A DNA stretch of 64,000 bases from DMER64 sp964600385. GTDB lineage: Bacteria > Bacteroidota > Bacteroidia > Bacteroidales > UBA932. The notes below the pieces were generated by a model. It was given only the letters and a program-made list of their open reading frames with translations, was not told where the DNA came from and searched no databases. The position numbers were made by a program, and so were the translations under genes. The DNA is taken from contig CAZRJC010000006.1 of NCBI GenBank assembly GCA_964600385.1, positions 1-64,000 on the forward strand, written 5' to 3'. Shown piece after piece: positions 36,669 to 45,796 of this stretch (the stretch's first letter is position 1; each line of letters opens with the position of its first letter).

Positions 36669-38504
36669 CTAATCTCCCACCATCCTTAAATTGTTAACAA
36701 TGAATTCCCTTCTTTCCGGAGTGTTGTCTCCCATGTAGAATCGCAGGAGTTCGGACAGCCTGTCGTCTTTGTCCAGTCCGACTTTGTCAAGGCGAATGTT
36801 TTCGCCAATGAATTCCTTAAACTCATCGGGGGATATCTCGCCCAACCCTTTAAAACGTGTTATCTCGGGGTTAGGCCCCAGTTCCGCGATGGCTTTATCT
36901 TTTTCAGGATCGGAGTAACAGTACCTCGTTTCTTTTTTGTTTCGTACCCTGAAAAGAGGCGTCTGAAGTATATAAATGTGGCCGTGCCTTACCAGCTCGG
37001 GAAAGAACTGAAGGAAAAAGCTAAGCAACAGCATTCTGATATGCATCCCGTCGGGGTCGGCATCTGTGGCTATGATAATCTTATTATAGCGCAGGTTGTC
37101 CAGATCGTCTTCTATATTAAGTGCCGCCTGGAGCAGATTGAATTCTTCGTTGGTATACACCACCTGCTTGGTGAGTCCGAATGTGTTCTCCGGTTTTCCC
37201 CGCAGGCTGAATACTGCCTGGAGGTTGGGATTCCTGCTTTTTGTTATGGATCCGCTTGCCGAATCGCCTTCGGTAATGAAGATCATGGTCTGGTCCGCAT
37301 CGGCATGTTTGTCCGTGAAATGAATACGGCAATCTCTCAGCTTCCTGTTATGCAGGCTTATCTTGCGGGCATTTTCCTTTGCTTTTTTGCGCACTATGCC
37401 CACGGCCTTGCGTTCCTTCTCGTTCTCAATGATCTTTTTAAGCAGGATCTCAGCGGTGGCAGGGTTCTTATGCAGGTAATTGTCCAGTTGCTCTTTTACA
37501 AAGTCACCAATAAAGCTTCTGATGGAAGGTCCTCCGGGCCCTATTTCCTTGGAATCGAGTATGGTCTTTGTCTGGTTGGCGAATTTGGGTTCTATCAGCC
37601 TAATGCTAATGGCGCCCACAATGGACTGACGCACATCGGACGGTTCAAAATCGCGTTTATAAAATTCTTTGATGGTACGTGCAATGGCCTCACGGAATAC
37701 CGAAAGGTGTATGCCTCCCTGCGAAGTATTCTGCCCGTTGGCAAAAGACATGATGCTTTCGCCGGTGTCGTTGGAATGGGTGATTACCATTTCGATGTCG
37801 GTCCCGGAAAGATGGATTGGCTGGTACAGGGGTTCTTCAGATAAACTGTCGTTCACCAGGTCGAGGAGCCCGTTTCTGGAAACATAATCGGTACCGTTCA
37901 GCTGCAGTTTGAGCCCTTTGTTCAGGTAGGCATAATGCTTGAGCATCTGCTCAATGAATTCTGCATGAATGGTATATTTGGGAAACAGTTCCGGATCGGG
38001 AGAAAAACTGACCAGCGTACCGTTCTTTTCGGAAGGGATTTCTTTTTCTCCTTCTTCCAGGAGAATCCCCTTGGAAAACCGTCCATATTTGCTTTTACCG
38101 TCGCGGAACGATTCTATGTAAAACGATGTGGACATGGCATTTACAGCCTTCAGACCAACACCGTTAAGACCTACGGATTTCTGGAAAGCCTCATTGTCGT
38201 ACTTGGCCCCTGTATTCATCTTGTTGGCGGAATCGATAACCTTACCGAAAGGTATGCCACGTCCGTAATCCCTGACGGAAATCAGGTAATTCTCTATGGT
38301 AACGGTAATACACCGGCCGTTACCCATGGCAAATTCATCAATTGAATTATCTATGACTTCTTTGATAAGTACATACAGGCCGTCATCGGGAGTGCTCCCG
38401 TCTCCGGATTTTCCTATATACATTCCAGGGCGCAGGCGAATGTGCTTATTCCACTCCAGTGTCTGGAAATTCTCTTCTGTATAAGTATTGGCAGGATTAG
38501 GCAT
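36669..38504 (-). CDS. parE: DNA topoisomerase IV subunit B
   Basis: ATPase subunit partnering ParC, 611 aa from the ATG at 38504 (MPNPANTYTEENF). A 27-codon upstream extension is rejected because it crosses the promoter. The GHKL ATP site begins at RPGMYIGKSGDG, with the ATP-lid glycines in VGLNGVGLKAVNAMS. The TOPRIM domain has EGDSASGS and DADPDGMHIR. A perfect promoter ends 8 nt before the start codon, so the mRNA may be almost leaderless. Confidence 0.92.
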   Translation of the reverse strand: MPNPANTYTEENFQTLEWNKHIRLRPGMYIGKSGDGSTPDDGLYVLIKEVIDNSIDEFAMGNGRCITVTIENYLISVRDYGRGIPFGKVIDSANKMNTGAKYDNEAFQKSVGLNGVGLKAVNAMSTSFYIESFRDGKSKYGRFSKGILLEEGEKEIPSEKNGTLVSFSPDPELFPKYTIHAEFIEQMLKHYAYLNKGLKLQLNGTDYVSRNGLLDLVNDSLSEEPLYQPIHLSGTDIEMVITHSNDTGESIMSFANGQNTSQGGIHLSVFREAIARTIKEFYKRDFEPSDVRQSIVGAISIRLIEPKFANQTKTILDSKEIGPGGPSIRSFIGDFVKEQLDNYLHKNPATAEILLKKIIENEKERKAVGIVRKKAKENARKISLHNRKLRDCRIHFTDKHADADQTMIFITEGDSASGSITKSRNPNLQAVFSLRGKPENTFGLTKQVVYTNEEFNLLQAALNIEDDLDNLRYNKIIIATDADPDGMHIRMLLLSFFLQFFPELVRHGHIYILQTPLFRVRNKKETRYCYSDPEKDKAIAELGPNPEITRFKGLGEISPDEFKEFIGENIRLDKVGLDKDDRLSELLRFYMGDNTPERREFIVNNLRMVGD

Positions 38505-38512
38505 ACGGGGCA

Positions 38513-38543
38513 CAAAGATAAAAAAAAGTGGGCCGAGTGCAAA
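38513..38543 (-). promoter_or_regulatory. Consensus promoter of parE-parC
   Basis: Minus strand: TTTG (38543-38540), 19 nt, TATCTTTG (38520-38513), both exact matches. The -7 box ends 8 nt before the parE ATG. It is back-to-back with the atp promoter. Confidence 0.78.
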
Positions 38544-38547
38544 TTTC

Positions 38548-38577
38548 TTGATGGTCATAAAAGATATACTATCTTTG
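38548..38577 (+). promoter_or_regulatory. Promoter of the ATP synthase operon
   Basis: TTG (38548-38550), 19 nt, TATCTTTG (38570-38577). The -7 box is 26 nt before the atpD ATG. The -33 elements of this and the divergent parE promoter are only 4 bp apart. Confidence 0.72.
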
Positions 38578-38603
38578 CAGTCCATTTTACATTATAAATA
38601 GGT

Positions 38604-40121
38604 ATGTCAAGAATTGAAGGGCATGTATCACAAATAATTGGGCCTGTTGTGGATGTCGTTTTTCAGGCAGGGCAAAATGGCAGAATCATTTTACCGGCCA
38701 TACACGAGGCTTTGGAAATTCCCCGTCCGGACGGTCGGGTTTTGGTTGTTGAAGTGCAACAGCATCTGGGAGATAATACGGTTCGTGCTGTAGCAATGGA
38801 TGCCACCGACGGACTTTCACGCGGTGTACCGGTAAAAGTTACCGGAAAATGCATTACCATGCCTAGCGGGGAACCGGTGAGAGGCCGGCTTATGAATGTG
38901 ACCGGAGAAGCCATTGACGGTATGCGCCCGCTGAGTAAGGATACAGGTGCATGTCCCATTCACAGGGAACCTCCCAAATTCGAAGATCTGACTACTTCAA
39001 GGGAAGTGTTGTTCACGGGTATAAAAGTAATTGACTTGCTTGAACCTTATTTGAAAGGCGGTAAGATAGGTCTTTTTGGCGGGGCAGGTGTTGGTAAAAC
39101 CGTGATTATCATGGAGCTGATCAATAATATTGCCAAAAAACACAACGGATTTTCAGTTTTTGCCGGAGTAGGCGAAAGGACCCGTGAAGGGAACGACTTG
39201 TTAAGGGAGATGATAGAATCCGGAGTAATCCGTTACGGCGACGAGTTTAAGAAAAGCATGGAGGCCGGGCACTGGGACTTGTCCAAAGTCGATTACGACG
39301 AGGTGGCCAAATCCCAGGCAACGCTAGTGTTCGGACAGATGAATGAACCCCCGGGAGCGCGTGCTTCCGTGGCATTGAGCGGACTGACCGTGGCTGAAGC
39401 TATCCGTGACAGCGGTAATGAATCTAAAGATATTCTGCTTTTTATTGATAATATTTTCCGTTTCACTCAGGCCGGATCGGAAGTGTCTGCACTGCTGGGG
39501 CGCATGCCTTCTGCCGTGGGATATCAGCCCACTCTGGCCACCGAAATGGGTGTCATGCAGGAACGGATCACTTCCACGAAACACGGATCCATTACTTCTG
39601 TACAGGCAGTATATGTGCCTGCGGACGACCTGACAGACCCGGCACCTGCCACTACTTTCAGTCACCTGGATGCCACAACCGTTTTGTCAAGAAAAATTAC
39701 TGAAATGGGTATTTACCCTGCCGTTGATCCCCTTGAATCCACTTCACGTATCCTGGATCCGCTGATTGTTGGGGAAGAACATTATAAAACGGCTCAGCGG
39801 GTTAAGCAGATCCTGCAGCGCAACAAGGAACTACAGGATATCATTTCTATCCTGGGAATAGAAGAATTATCGGAAGAAGACCGCGTTACGGTAAACAGGG
39901 CAAGACGTGTGCAGCGATTCCTTTCGCAGCCTTTTACCGTTGCCGAACAATTTACAGGCGTACCAGGCGTGATGGTTTCAATAGAAGATTGTATTAAAGG
40001 ATTTAATATGATCATAGACGGTGAAGTGGACTATCTGCCCGAGAACGCGTTTCTTAATGTAGGAACCATTGAGGATGCCATTGAAAAAGGTAAAAAACTG
40101 CTGAATCAGAATGAAAACTGA
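38604..40121 (+). CDS. atpD: F-type ATP synthase subunit beta
   Basis: Catalytic F1 subunit, 505 aa. The P-loop GGAGVGKT is at residues 159-166, followed by the catalytic-Glu segment VGERTREGNDLLREM, and ALLGRMPSAVGYQPTLATEMG lies around 300. It is the first gene of an atpD-C-I(like)-B-E-F-H-A-G operon, the usual order in Bacteroidota and unlike E. coli. It overlaps atpC by 11 nt. Confidence 0.98.
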   Translation: MSRIEGHVSQIIGPVVDVVFQAGQNGRIILPAIHEALEIPRPDGRVLVVEVQQHLGDNTVRAVAMDATDGLSRGVPVKVTGKCITMPSGEPVRGRLMNVTGEAIDGMRPLSKDTGACPIHREPPKFEDLTTSREVLFTGIKVIDLLEPYLKGGKIGLFGGAGVGKTVIIMELINNIAKKHNGFSVFAGVGERTREGNDLLREMIESGVIRYGDEFKKSMEAGHWDLSKVDYDEVAKSQATLVFGQMNEPPGARASVALSGLTVAEAIRDSGNESKDILLFIDNIFRFTQAGSEVSALLGRMPSAVGYQPTLATEMGVMQERITSTKHGSITSVQAVYVPADDLTDPAPATTFSHLDATTVLSRKITEMGIYPAVDPLESTSRILDPLIVGEEHYKTAQRVKQILQRNKELQDIISILGIEELSEEDRVTVNRARRVQRFLSQPFTVAEQFTGVPGVMVSIEDCIKGFNMIIDGEVDYLPENAFLNVGTIEDAIEKGKKLLNQNEN

Positions 40122-40362
40122 TGAGATATATCTTCAGGTGATCTCTCCGAAAAAGGTGATTTTTCAGGGAAATGTATCTTTAGTGAGATTTCCCGGAAAA
40201 GAAAGTCCTTTTGTGATCCTGAAGAACCATGCCCCTATAATGGCTTTACTCGATAAAGGAATAATATCTTATGAAAACCAGCAGGGGGAGGGAAAGATTC
40301 CTGTGATTACCGGATTTGTGCAGGTTAAAGACAACAGGGCCTATGCCTGTGTAAAAGTGTGA
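40111..40362 (+). CDS. atpC: F-type ATP synthase subunit epsilon, short form
   Basis: F1 central-stalk subunit. Only 83 aa: the N-terminal beta-sandwich (LQVISPKKVIFQGNVSLVRFPGKESPFVILKNHAPIMALL) is present but the C-terminal two-helix domain found in most bacterial epsilon subunits is missing. That domain causes epsilon-type inhibition, so that regulation should be absent. Short epsilons are known in this phylum. It overlaps atpD by 11 nt, and its stop overlaps the next start (TGATG). Confidence 0.92.
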   Translation: MKTDEIYLQVISPKKVIFQGNVSLVRFPGKESPFVILKNHAPIMALLDKGIISYENQQGEGKIPVITGFVQVKDNRAYACVKV

Positions 40363-40748
40363 TGAAAAAGAAATTTTTACTGATACTTATCATATTCATA
40401 TTGGCCATAGGCGGTGGATGGGGATTACTCATATATTATTTTATTCCACAGTGGTGGTTTGCTGCTTATCCAGTCATCCCGGGGACCTTCCTTTTGATTG
40501 GTTTGCTGGAGATCTTTCTGCTGCACAAGAGAGGCGGTAACGGGCACAAAGTGCTTAACACAATGCTAATACAACGTCTCATACGCTGGGGTATTGTATT
40601 GACTGTACTCATACTACTCATTAAAATGGCACAGCCTCCCAGGGCCTCTTTTATAGTAAGCTTTATGATGATGTATATGATATATTCGGTCATTGAAATT
40701 GTTTTTGTATCAAAGATTGTAAAGAAAAAAGATGCGAAGGGCGAGTAG
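40362..40748 (+). CDS. Four-helix membrane protein in the AtpI position of the atp operon
   Basis: I do not recognise a named family. The 128-residue protein has four predicted membrane helices at about residues 5-28, 36-55, 68-88 and 96-117, with a Lys-rich start and a Lys-rich end (KIVKKKDAKGE). Its place between atpC and atpB, with overlaps on both sides (TGATG with atpC, 17 nt with atpB), suggests an AtpI-like role in assembling the c-ring or supplying Mg. That function is inferred from position alone. The ATG at 40362 is preferred over a GTG one codon earlier. Confidence 0.75.
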   Translation: MKKKFLLILIIFILAIGGGWGLLIYYFIPQWWFAAYPVIPGTFLLIGLLEIFLLHKRGGNGHKVLNTMLIQRLIRWGIVLTVLILLIKMAQPPRASFIVSFMMMYMIYSVIEIVFVSKIVKKKDAKGE

Positions 40749-41832
40749 AATATATGCATGGGTGCTTTTATGCCTTTTTCTTGTCTCCGGGCAATCTTTG
40801 CTCGCAGGGGAAAAGAAAGAGAGACCTCCAGTAGATGTGAAAGAGCTTATCATGGGGCATCTGAAGGATACCTATGAATGGCATTTCTTTACCGTAGGCG
40901 AGAAAGAGATTGTGCTGCATCTTCCCGTTATTGTTCGCAGCCGTGAAAGGGGATGGTTTGTATTCATGTCGTCCCGGTTGGAGGAGCAGCCTGAGTACAA
41001 GGGTTTTTATTATGCTTCTGAAGGAATTTCCGAAGGCAAGATCGTGGAGCGGAACTCGGCCGGTAAAGAGGTGCGTCCCTTTGATATTTCCATAACAAAG
41101 GACGTTCTGGCCCTGCTTGTTGCCTGTGGACTGATGATATGGATTGTCCTGAGTACAGCGGCATGGTATAAGAAAAGAGATGCCGGGGGAACAGAAGACG
41201 AAGTGCCCGGGGGCTTTAAAGGATTTATGGAACTGTTCATTATGGATGTGCACGATAGCATCATCAAGAAATGCATTGGGAAAGATTACAGAAGATATGC
41301 CCCTTACCTGCTGACCGCCTTCTTTTTTATTTTCTTTAACAATGTTCTTGGACTGATCCCCATTTTCCCCGAGGGTGCAAACCTTACCGGAAATATAGCC
41401 GTTACACTTGTTTTGGCACTTTGTACTTTCATTGCTGTGAATGTTTTCGGAAACAAGGCTTACTGGAAAGATATCCTGTGGCCCGATGTTCCGGTATTCC
41501 TTAAAGCTCCGCTTCCCATAATGCCACTTATTGAGTTTTTTGGAATCCTTACTAAACCAATGGCCCTTACCATTCGTCTTTTTGCGAATATTTTTGCAGG
41601 GCATTGCATAATACTGGCACTATCTTCTCTTATTTTTCTGACCGTTGCCATGGGGCCGGTTATTAACGGCTCAATGTCGGTAGTCTCGGTTTTGTTTTCC
41701 GTTTTCATGTTGTGTCTGGAATTACTGGTAGCCTATATCCAGGCTTATGTATTTACCATGCTCTCGGCTGTATTCATTGGTATGTCCCGTCAGGAGCATC
41801 ACGGAGAAAAATCGGTGAAAATTACTAAATAA
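40732..41832 (+). CDS. atpB: F-type ATP synthase subunit a, with N-terminal extension
   Basis: Proton-channel subunit of Fo, 366 aa, about 100 longer than E. coli subunit a. Residues 1-26 look like a signal peptide (LLCLFLVSGQSLLAG), followed by about 90 hydrophilic residues that should lie in the periplasm, before the first conserved helix at about 122. The essential Arg is in ALTIRLFANIFAGH near residue 285. N-terminally extended a subunits are seen in other Bacteroidota. The start overlaps the upstream membrane-protein gene by 17 nt. Confidence 0.95.
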   Translation: MRRASRIYAWVLLCLFLVSGQSLLAGEKKERPPVDVKELIMGHLKDTYEWHFFTVGEKEIVLHLPVIVRSRERGWFVFMSSRLEEQPEYKGFYYASEGISEGKIVERNSAGKEVRPFDISITKDVLALLVACGLMIWIVLSTAAWYKKRDAGGTEDEVPGGFKGFMELFIMDVHDSIIKKCIGKDYRRYAPYLLTAFFFIFFNNVLGLIPIFPEGANLTGNIAVTLVLALCTFIAVNVFGNKAYWKDILWPDVPVFLKAPLPIMPLIEFFGILTKPMALTIRLFANIFAGHCIILALSSLIFLTVAMGPVINGSMSVVSVLFSVFMLCLELLVAYIQAYVFTMLSAVFIGMSRQEHHGEKSVKITK

Positions 41833-41869
41833 AAACTTAATAATTAACAACTTATAAAATTTTATCTTT

Positions 41870-42124
41870 ATGTTACTTTTTACTATGTTACAGGCAACAG
41901 TTGCCGGTGCAGATTTTGCCAAAATAGGTGCCGTCCTGGCTGCAGCCATTGTCGTGGTTGGTGCTTCTTATGGTATTAGCAAGATTGGTAGCTCTGCTAT
42001 GGAAGCTATTGCCCGTCAGCCAGAAGCTGCGGACGGTATCCGTATGTCTATGATCATCATTGGTGCTTTGGTGGAAGGTGTTTCTCTTTTTGCCATCATT
42101 GTTTGTCTTTTGGTAGCCCTTTAG
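41870..42124 (+). CDS. atpE: F-type ATP synthase subunit c
   Basis: Rotor-ring subunit, 84 aa, two membrane helices with the polar loop ARQPEA (48-53). The ion-binding carboxylate is Glu69 in ALVEGVSLF. Residues typical of sodium-coupled rings are absent: the position matching the sodium-ring Gln is Ile36, and Gly70 replaces the Ser that follows the Glu. Proton coupling is therefore predicted. Confidence 0.96.
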   Translation: MLLFTMLQATVAGADFAKIGAVLAAAIVVVGASYGISKIGSSAMEAIARQPEAADGIRMSMIIIGALVEGVSLFAIIVCLLVAL

Positions 42125-42137
42125 CCGATCTGCCGTT

Positions 42138-42638
42138 ATGGACCTGATGATACCGGATTCAGGACTGTTGTTCTGGATGTTCATATCGTTTGCGATTCTT
42201 TTCTTTATCCTGGCCAAATTTGGCTGGCCTGTTATCACCGGCATGGTGGAACGGCGTAAAGAAAGGATAGAAAAGGCTTTGGCCGAAGCAGCCGAAGCCC
42301 GCAAGCTTTTGGCCACTTTTAAGCAACAAGGTGACGAATTGCTACAGGCAGCTCAGGATGAACAAGCAAAGATGATGGCACAGACGGCTGAATTACGCAA
42401 TCAAATAATAAATGAGGCGAGAGAGACTGCGGCTGCCGAAGGCCGGAAGATGCTGGGACAGGCCAGAACCCGGATTACTGAGGAAAAGGAAGCCGCCATG
42501 CAGGAGTTGCGGATTTACGTAGCATCCCTTTCCGTTGACGTGGCCGAGAAAATCCTTCGTCAGCAACTGGATTCCGGAGCCAAACAAACCGATCTGATTA
42601 ACCGGCTGATTGATGATACTGTTAAACCAAGGGCGTAG
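42138..42638 (+). CDS. atpF: F-type ATP synthase subunit b
   Basis: Peripheral-stalk subunit, 166 aa. One N-terminal membrane helix (about 9-29, SGLLFWMFISFAILFFILAKF) is followed by a long Ala/Glu/Gln-rich coiled coil to the end. It lies 13 nt after atpE and 6 nt before atpH. Confidence 0.96.
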   Translation: MDLMIPDSGLLFWMFISFAILFFILAKFGWPVITGMVERRKERIEKALAEAAEARKLLATFKQQGDELLQAAQDEQAKMMAQTAELRNQIINEARETAAAEGRKMLGQARTRITEEKEAAMQELRIYVASLSVDVAEKILRQQLDSGAKQTDLINRLIDDTVKPRA

Positions 42639-42644
42639 TATACT

Positions 42645-43205
42645 ATGAATACAGGTCTTATTGCTGCCAGGTATGCGCGTGCTTTGCTGGATTTTGCCAA
42701 TACAAAGGGCGAAGCACACAGCGTATATCTCAGGATGAAGATCCTGGCCGATCATTACCTGCAATTGCCCAACTTGAAAAAGACAGTTGAAAACAGGGTT
42801 ATTCCGTCTTCACAGCGGATTGCTCTGCTATTACAGGCCTCTTTGGCTGACCAGGGAAATGAAGATGCCGCCGGTGAAATCCTTTCCCGGTTCTTTGAAC
42901 TTGTTTTGGTGCGAAAACGTGAGGACTTAATGTGTTCTGTATGTTTTCAGTATATGGACCTGTTCAGGAAAGCAAACCGCATGGTGTGCGGAGTACTCAC
43001 AACGGCAGTTCCTGTTGATGAGCAGGTTACCGCCCGGTTAAAACAGCTGATTGCCCGCGACGGAGCCCGTGATGTGGAATTGGAGGTAAGGCAGGATCCG
43101 GCGATCATAGGAGGATTTACCCTGGAGATAGATATGAATATTTTGGATGCCTCGGTGGCAGCCCGTTTGAAAAAGGTTCGGAAGGTATTGGGAATTGTTA
43201 AATAA
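42645..43205 (+). CDS. atpH: F-type ATP synthase subunit delta
   Basis: Couples the peripheral stalk to the top of F1, 186 aa. The N-terminal helical bundle starts IAARYARALLDFAN, and the C-terminal part contains the family segment DPAIIGGFTLEIDMNILDASV. Standard position between atpF and atpA. Confidence 0.95.
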   Translation: MNTGLIAARYARALLDFANTKGEAHSVYLRMKILADHYLQLPNLKKTVENRVIPSSQRIALLLQASLADQGNEDAAGEILSRFFELVLVRKREDLMCSVCFQYMDLFRKANRMVCGVLTTAVPVDEQVTARLKQLIARDGARDVELEVRQDPAIIGGFTLEIDMNILDASVAARLKKVRKVLGIVK

Positions 43206-43217
43206 AGGAAGATAAAT

Positions 43218-44792
43218 ATGTCAGAGATCATTAAACCGGCAGAAGTCTCCGAAGTGTTGCGGATGCAACTGGCAGGGCTGGACAACAGTGTGGAATTTGA
43301 GGAAAAAGGTTTTGTTCTCCAGGTGAGCGACGGTGTGGTCCGTATTTACGGATTGTTCCATGCCGAGGCGAATGAACTGTTGGAGTTTGACAATGGTATG
43401 AAAGCCATTGTCATGAACCTCGAAGAAGATAACGTGGGAGCTGTGTTGCTTGGCGCAACGGATCTCATTAAAGAAGGAGATACCGTAAAGCGTACCGGCC
43501 GTATAGCCGGAATATCCGTAAGTGAAAAAATGATGGGGCGGGTGATAAACCCCCTGGGAGAACCTATTGACGGGAAAGGCATAATTGGAGCGGAGAGTAT
43601 TGAAATGCCCCTTGAGCGGAAAGCGCCAGGTGTCATATTCAGGCAGCCTGTGACGGAGCCGCTTCAGACAGGAATTAAAGCAATAGATGCCATGATTCCC
43701 ATTGGGAGGGGACAGCGTGAACTGATAATAGGTGACCGGCAGACGGGAAAGACATCCATTGCCCTGGACACCATTGTTAACCAAAGAAAGAATTACCTGG
43801 AAGGGAAACCGGTGTATTGCATCTATGTAGCCATTGGGCAAAAAGGTTCTACAATCGCTTCCATTGTGAACGAGCTGGAAACGTACGGAGCCATGGAATA
43901 TACCGTTATTATAGCCGCTACGGCAGCTGATCCCGCCGCGCTTCAGTATTTTGCTCCTTTTGCCGGAGCCGCCATAGGGGAGTATTTCCGTGATACGGGA
44001 CGTCATGCGCTTGTGGTTTACGACGACCTGTCCAAACAGGCTGTGGCTTACCGTGAAGTGTCACTGATCCTTCGACGGCCTTCCGGACGTGAAGCTTATC
44101 CTGGTGATGTGTTCTACCTTCACTCCAGACTTTTGGAAAGAGCCGCCAAAATCATCCAACAGGACGAGGTGGCCTCCCAAATGAACGACCTCCCGGAATC
44201 CCTTAAGGGGAAAGTCAGGGGAGGAGGTTCGCTTACCGCACTGCCGGTGATTGAAACACAGGCAGGTGACGTCTCGGCATACATTCCCACTAACGTGATC
44301 TCAATCACAGACGGACAAATTTTCCTCGATACTGATTTATTCAATCAGGGCAACAGGCCTGCAATTAATGTGGGTATTTCTGTATCTCGCGTAGGGGGTA
44401 ATGCCCAGTTGAAAGCCATGAAGAAAGTGGCCGGGACGCTAAAGATTGATCAGGCGCAATTCCGGGAACTGGAGGCTTTTTCACAATTCGGAGGCGATAT
44501 GGATCCTGTTACGGCTCAGGTTATCGATAAAGGACAGAAGAATACAAAGCTTTTGGTACAGAAGCAGTTCAATCCCATGCCGGTTGAGCATCAGATTGCC
44601 ATTCTGTTCTGTGGTACGCATGGGCTCCTGAAAAAGATTCCCCTGGACAAAATCCGGATTTTCGAAGAATTATTTCTCCAGACGCTCGAGACAACCTACC
44701 GCAGGGAAGTCCTGGATAAACTCAAACAGGGTATCATTGACAACGATATCATGAGTACGTTAAAACAAGTAGCATTGCAGATTAAACCGTAA
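43218..44792 (+). CDS. atpA: F-type ATP synthase subunit alpha
   Basis: Non-catalytic nucleotide-binding F1 subunit, 524 aa. The P-loop GDRQTGKT is at residues 172-179, and the conserved GIKAIDAMIPIGRGQRELI lies just before it. The leader has a partial SD-like AAAGGAAG eight nt before the ATG, weaker than those of rpsU and hpf. Confidence 0.98.
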   Translation: MSEIIKPAEVSEVLRMQLAGLDNSVEFEEKGFVLQVSDGVVRIYGLFHAEANELLEFDNGMKAIVMNLEEDNVGAVLLGATDLIKEGDTVKRTGRIAGISVSEKMMGRVINPLGEPIDGKGIIGAESIEMPLERKAPGVIFRQPVTEPLQTGIKAIDAMIPIGRGQRELIIGDRQTGKTSIALDTIVNQRKNYLEGKPVYCIYVAIGQKGSTIASIVNELETYGAMEYTVIIAATAADPAALQYFAPFAGAAIGEYFRDTGRHALVVYDDLSKQAVAYREVSLILRRPSGREAYPGDVFYLHSRLLERAAKIIQQDEVASQMNDLPESLKGKVRGGGSLTALPVIETQAGDVSAYIPTNVISITDGQIFLDTDLFNQGNRPAINVGISVSRVGGNAQLKAMKKVAGTLKIDQAQFRELEAFSQFGGDMDPVTAQVIDKGQKNTKLLVQKQFNPMPVEHQIAILFCGTHGLLKKIPLDKIRIFEELFLQTLETTYRREVLDKLKQGIIDNDIMSTLKQVALQIKP

Positions 44793-44796
44793 GCGT

Positions 44797-45780
44797 ATGT
44801 CATCGCTTAAAGAAGTTAAAAGACGGATCAATTCCATAAAAAGCACCCGGAAGATCACCTCTGCCATGCAGATGGTCTCCTCTGCCAAATTGCATCAGGC
44901 ACAGACGGCCCTTACCGATATGTTGCCTTATGAAGAACGTCTGCATTATATGCTGGTTTCATTTATTCATGAAGAGAAATACCTTCATTCACACGGTTAT
45001 CCCGGAGGACTTGTGCCTCTCAGGCAATCTCCCTATGTTCAGTTAAGGGATATCAAAAAGGTCGCAATCATTGTGATTGCTTCCAACACAGGTCTTTGCG
45101 GAGCCTATAACGAACACATGGAGAAATACCTCTATTCCGTTTTAAAGGAATATGAACATATTTCGCTGTCCGACATTACCATTTATCCTATTGGGCAAAA
45201 AATTGCCAATGTGGCGCTTTCTACCGGATGCAATGTCTGCCAGTATTTCATAGATATGGCTACTGATCCTACATACGAGTCGTGTTCCCGTCTTTCAAGA
45301 AAACTGGGCATAGAATATATGAGGGGCTCGGTAGATAAAGTGGAGTTGCTCTATCACCATTTTAAAAATATAGGGGTACAACAATTAAGAAGAGAACGGT
45401 TTCTCCCGTTTGACTATGAGAGCGTCAAGGAGACCAATCCTTCCTATGGGCGCGAATTAAAAGGCAAAGGGGGACTGGTTGTGCCTCAGGAAACTTTTTC
45501 ACCTCAGGAACAGGATCCTGAATATTACTGTGGATATCTCCTGGAACCATCCAGGCAGGAACTGATAGACTATCTGCTGCCCAATGTATTGCGTTTTCAG
45601 CTTTTCAGATCTATTCTGGATTCCAACGCTTCTGAACATGCGGCGCGTACCATGGCGATGAAGATTGCTACAGACAATGCAGATGATCTTATTGATGATC
45701 TGACCGTCCAGTACAACAAGAGCCGTCAGCAGGCCATTACAAACGAATTACTGGATATTGCCGGAGGTACCATGAAGTAA
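44797..45780 (+). CDS. atpG: F-type ATP synthase subunit gamma
   Basis: Rotor shaft, 327 aa, longer than the usual 285-290. N-terminal SLKEVKRRINSIKSTRKITSAMQMVSSAKL and C-terminal ASEHAARTMAMKIATDNADDLI with TVQYNKSRQQAITNELLDI are canonical. The extra length is mainly an insert at about 205-245 (GRELKGKGGLVVPQETFSPQEQDPEYYCG). It ends the operon, ahead of a strong terminator. Confidence 0.96.
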   Translation: MSSLKEVKRRINSIKSTRKITSAMQMVSSAKLHQAQTALTDMLPYEERLHYMLVSFIHEEKYLHSHGYPGGLVPLRQSPYVQLRDIKKVAIIVIASNTGLCGAYNEHMEKYLYSVLKEYEHISLSDITIYPIGQKIANVALSTGCNVCQYFIDMATDPTYESCSRLSRKLGIEYMRGSVDKVELLYHHFKNIGVQQLRRERFLPFDYESVKETNPSYGRELKGKGGLVVPQETFSPQEQDPEYYCGYLLEPSRQELIDYLLPNVLRFQLFRSILDSNASEHAARTMAMKIATDNADDLIDDLTVQYNKSRQQAITNELLDIAGGTMK

Positions 45781-45796
45781 ACACTAATTTATATTA

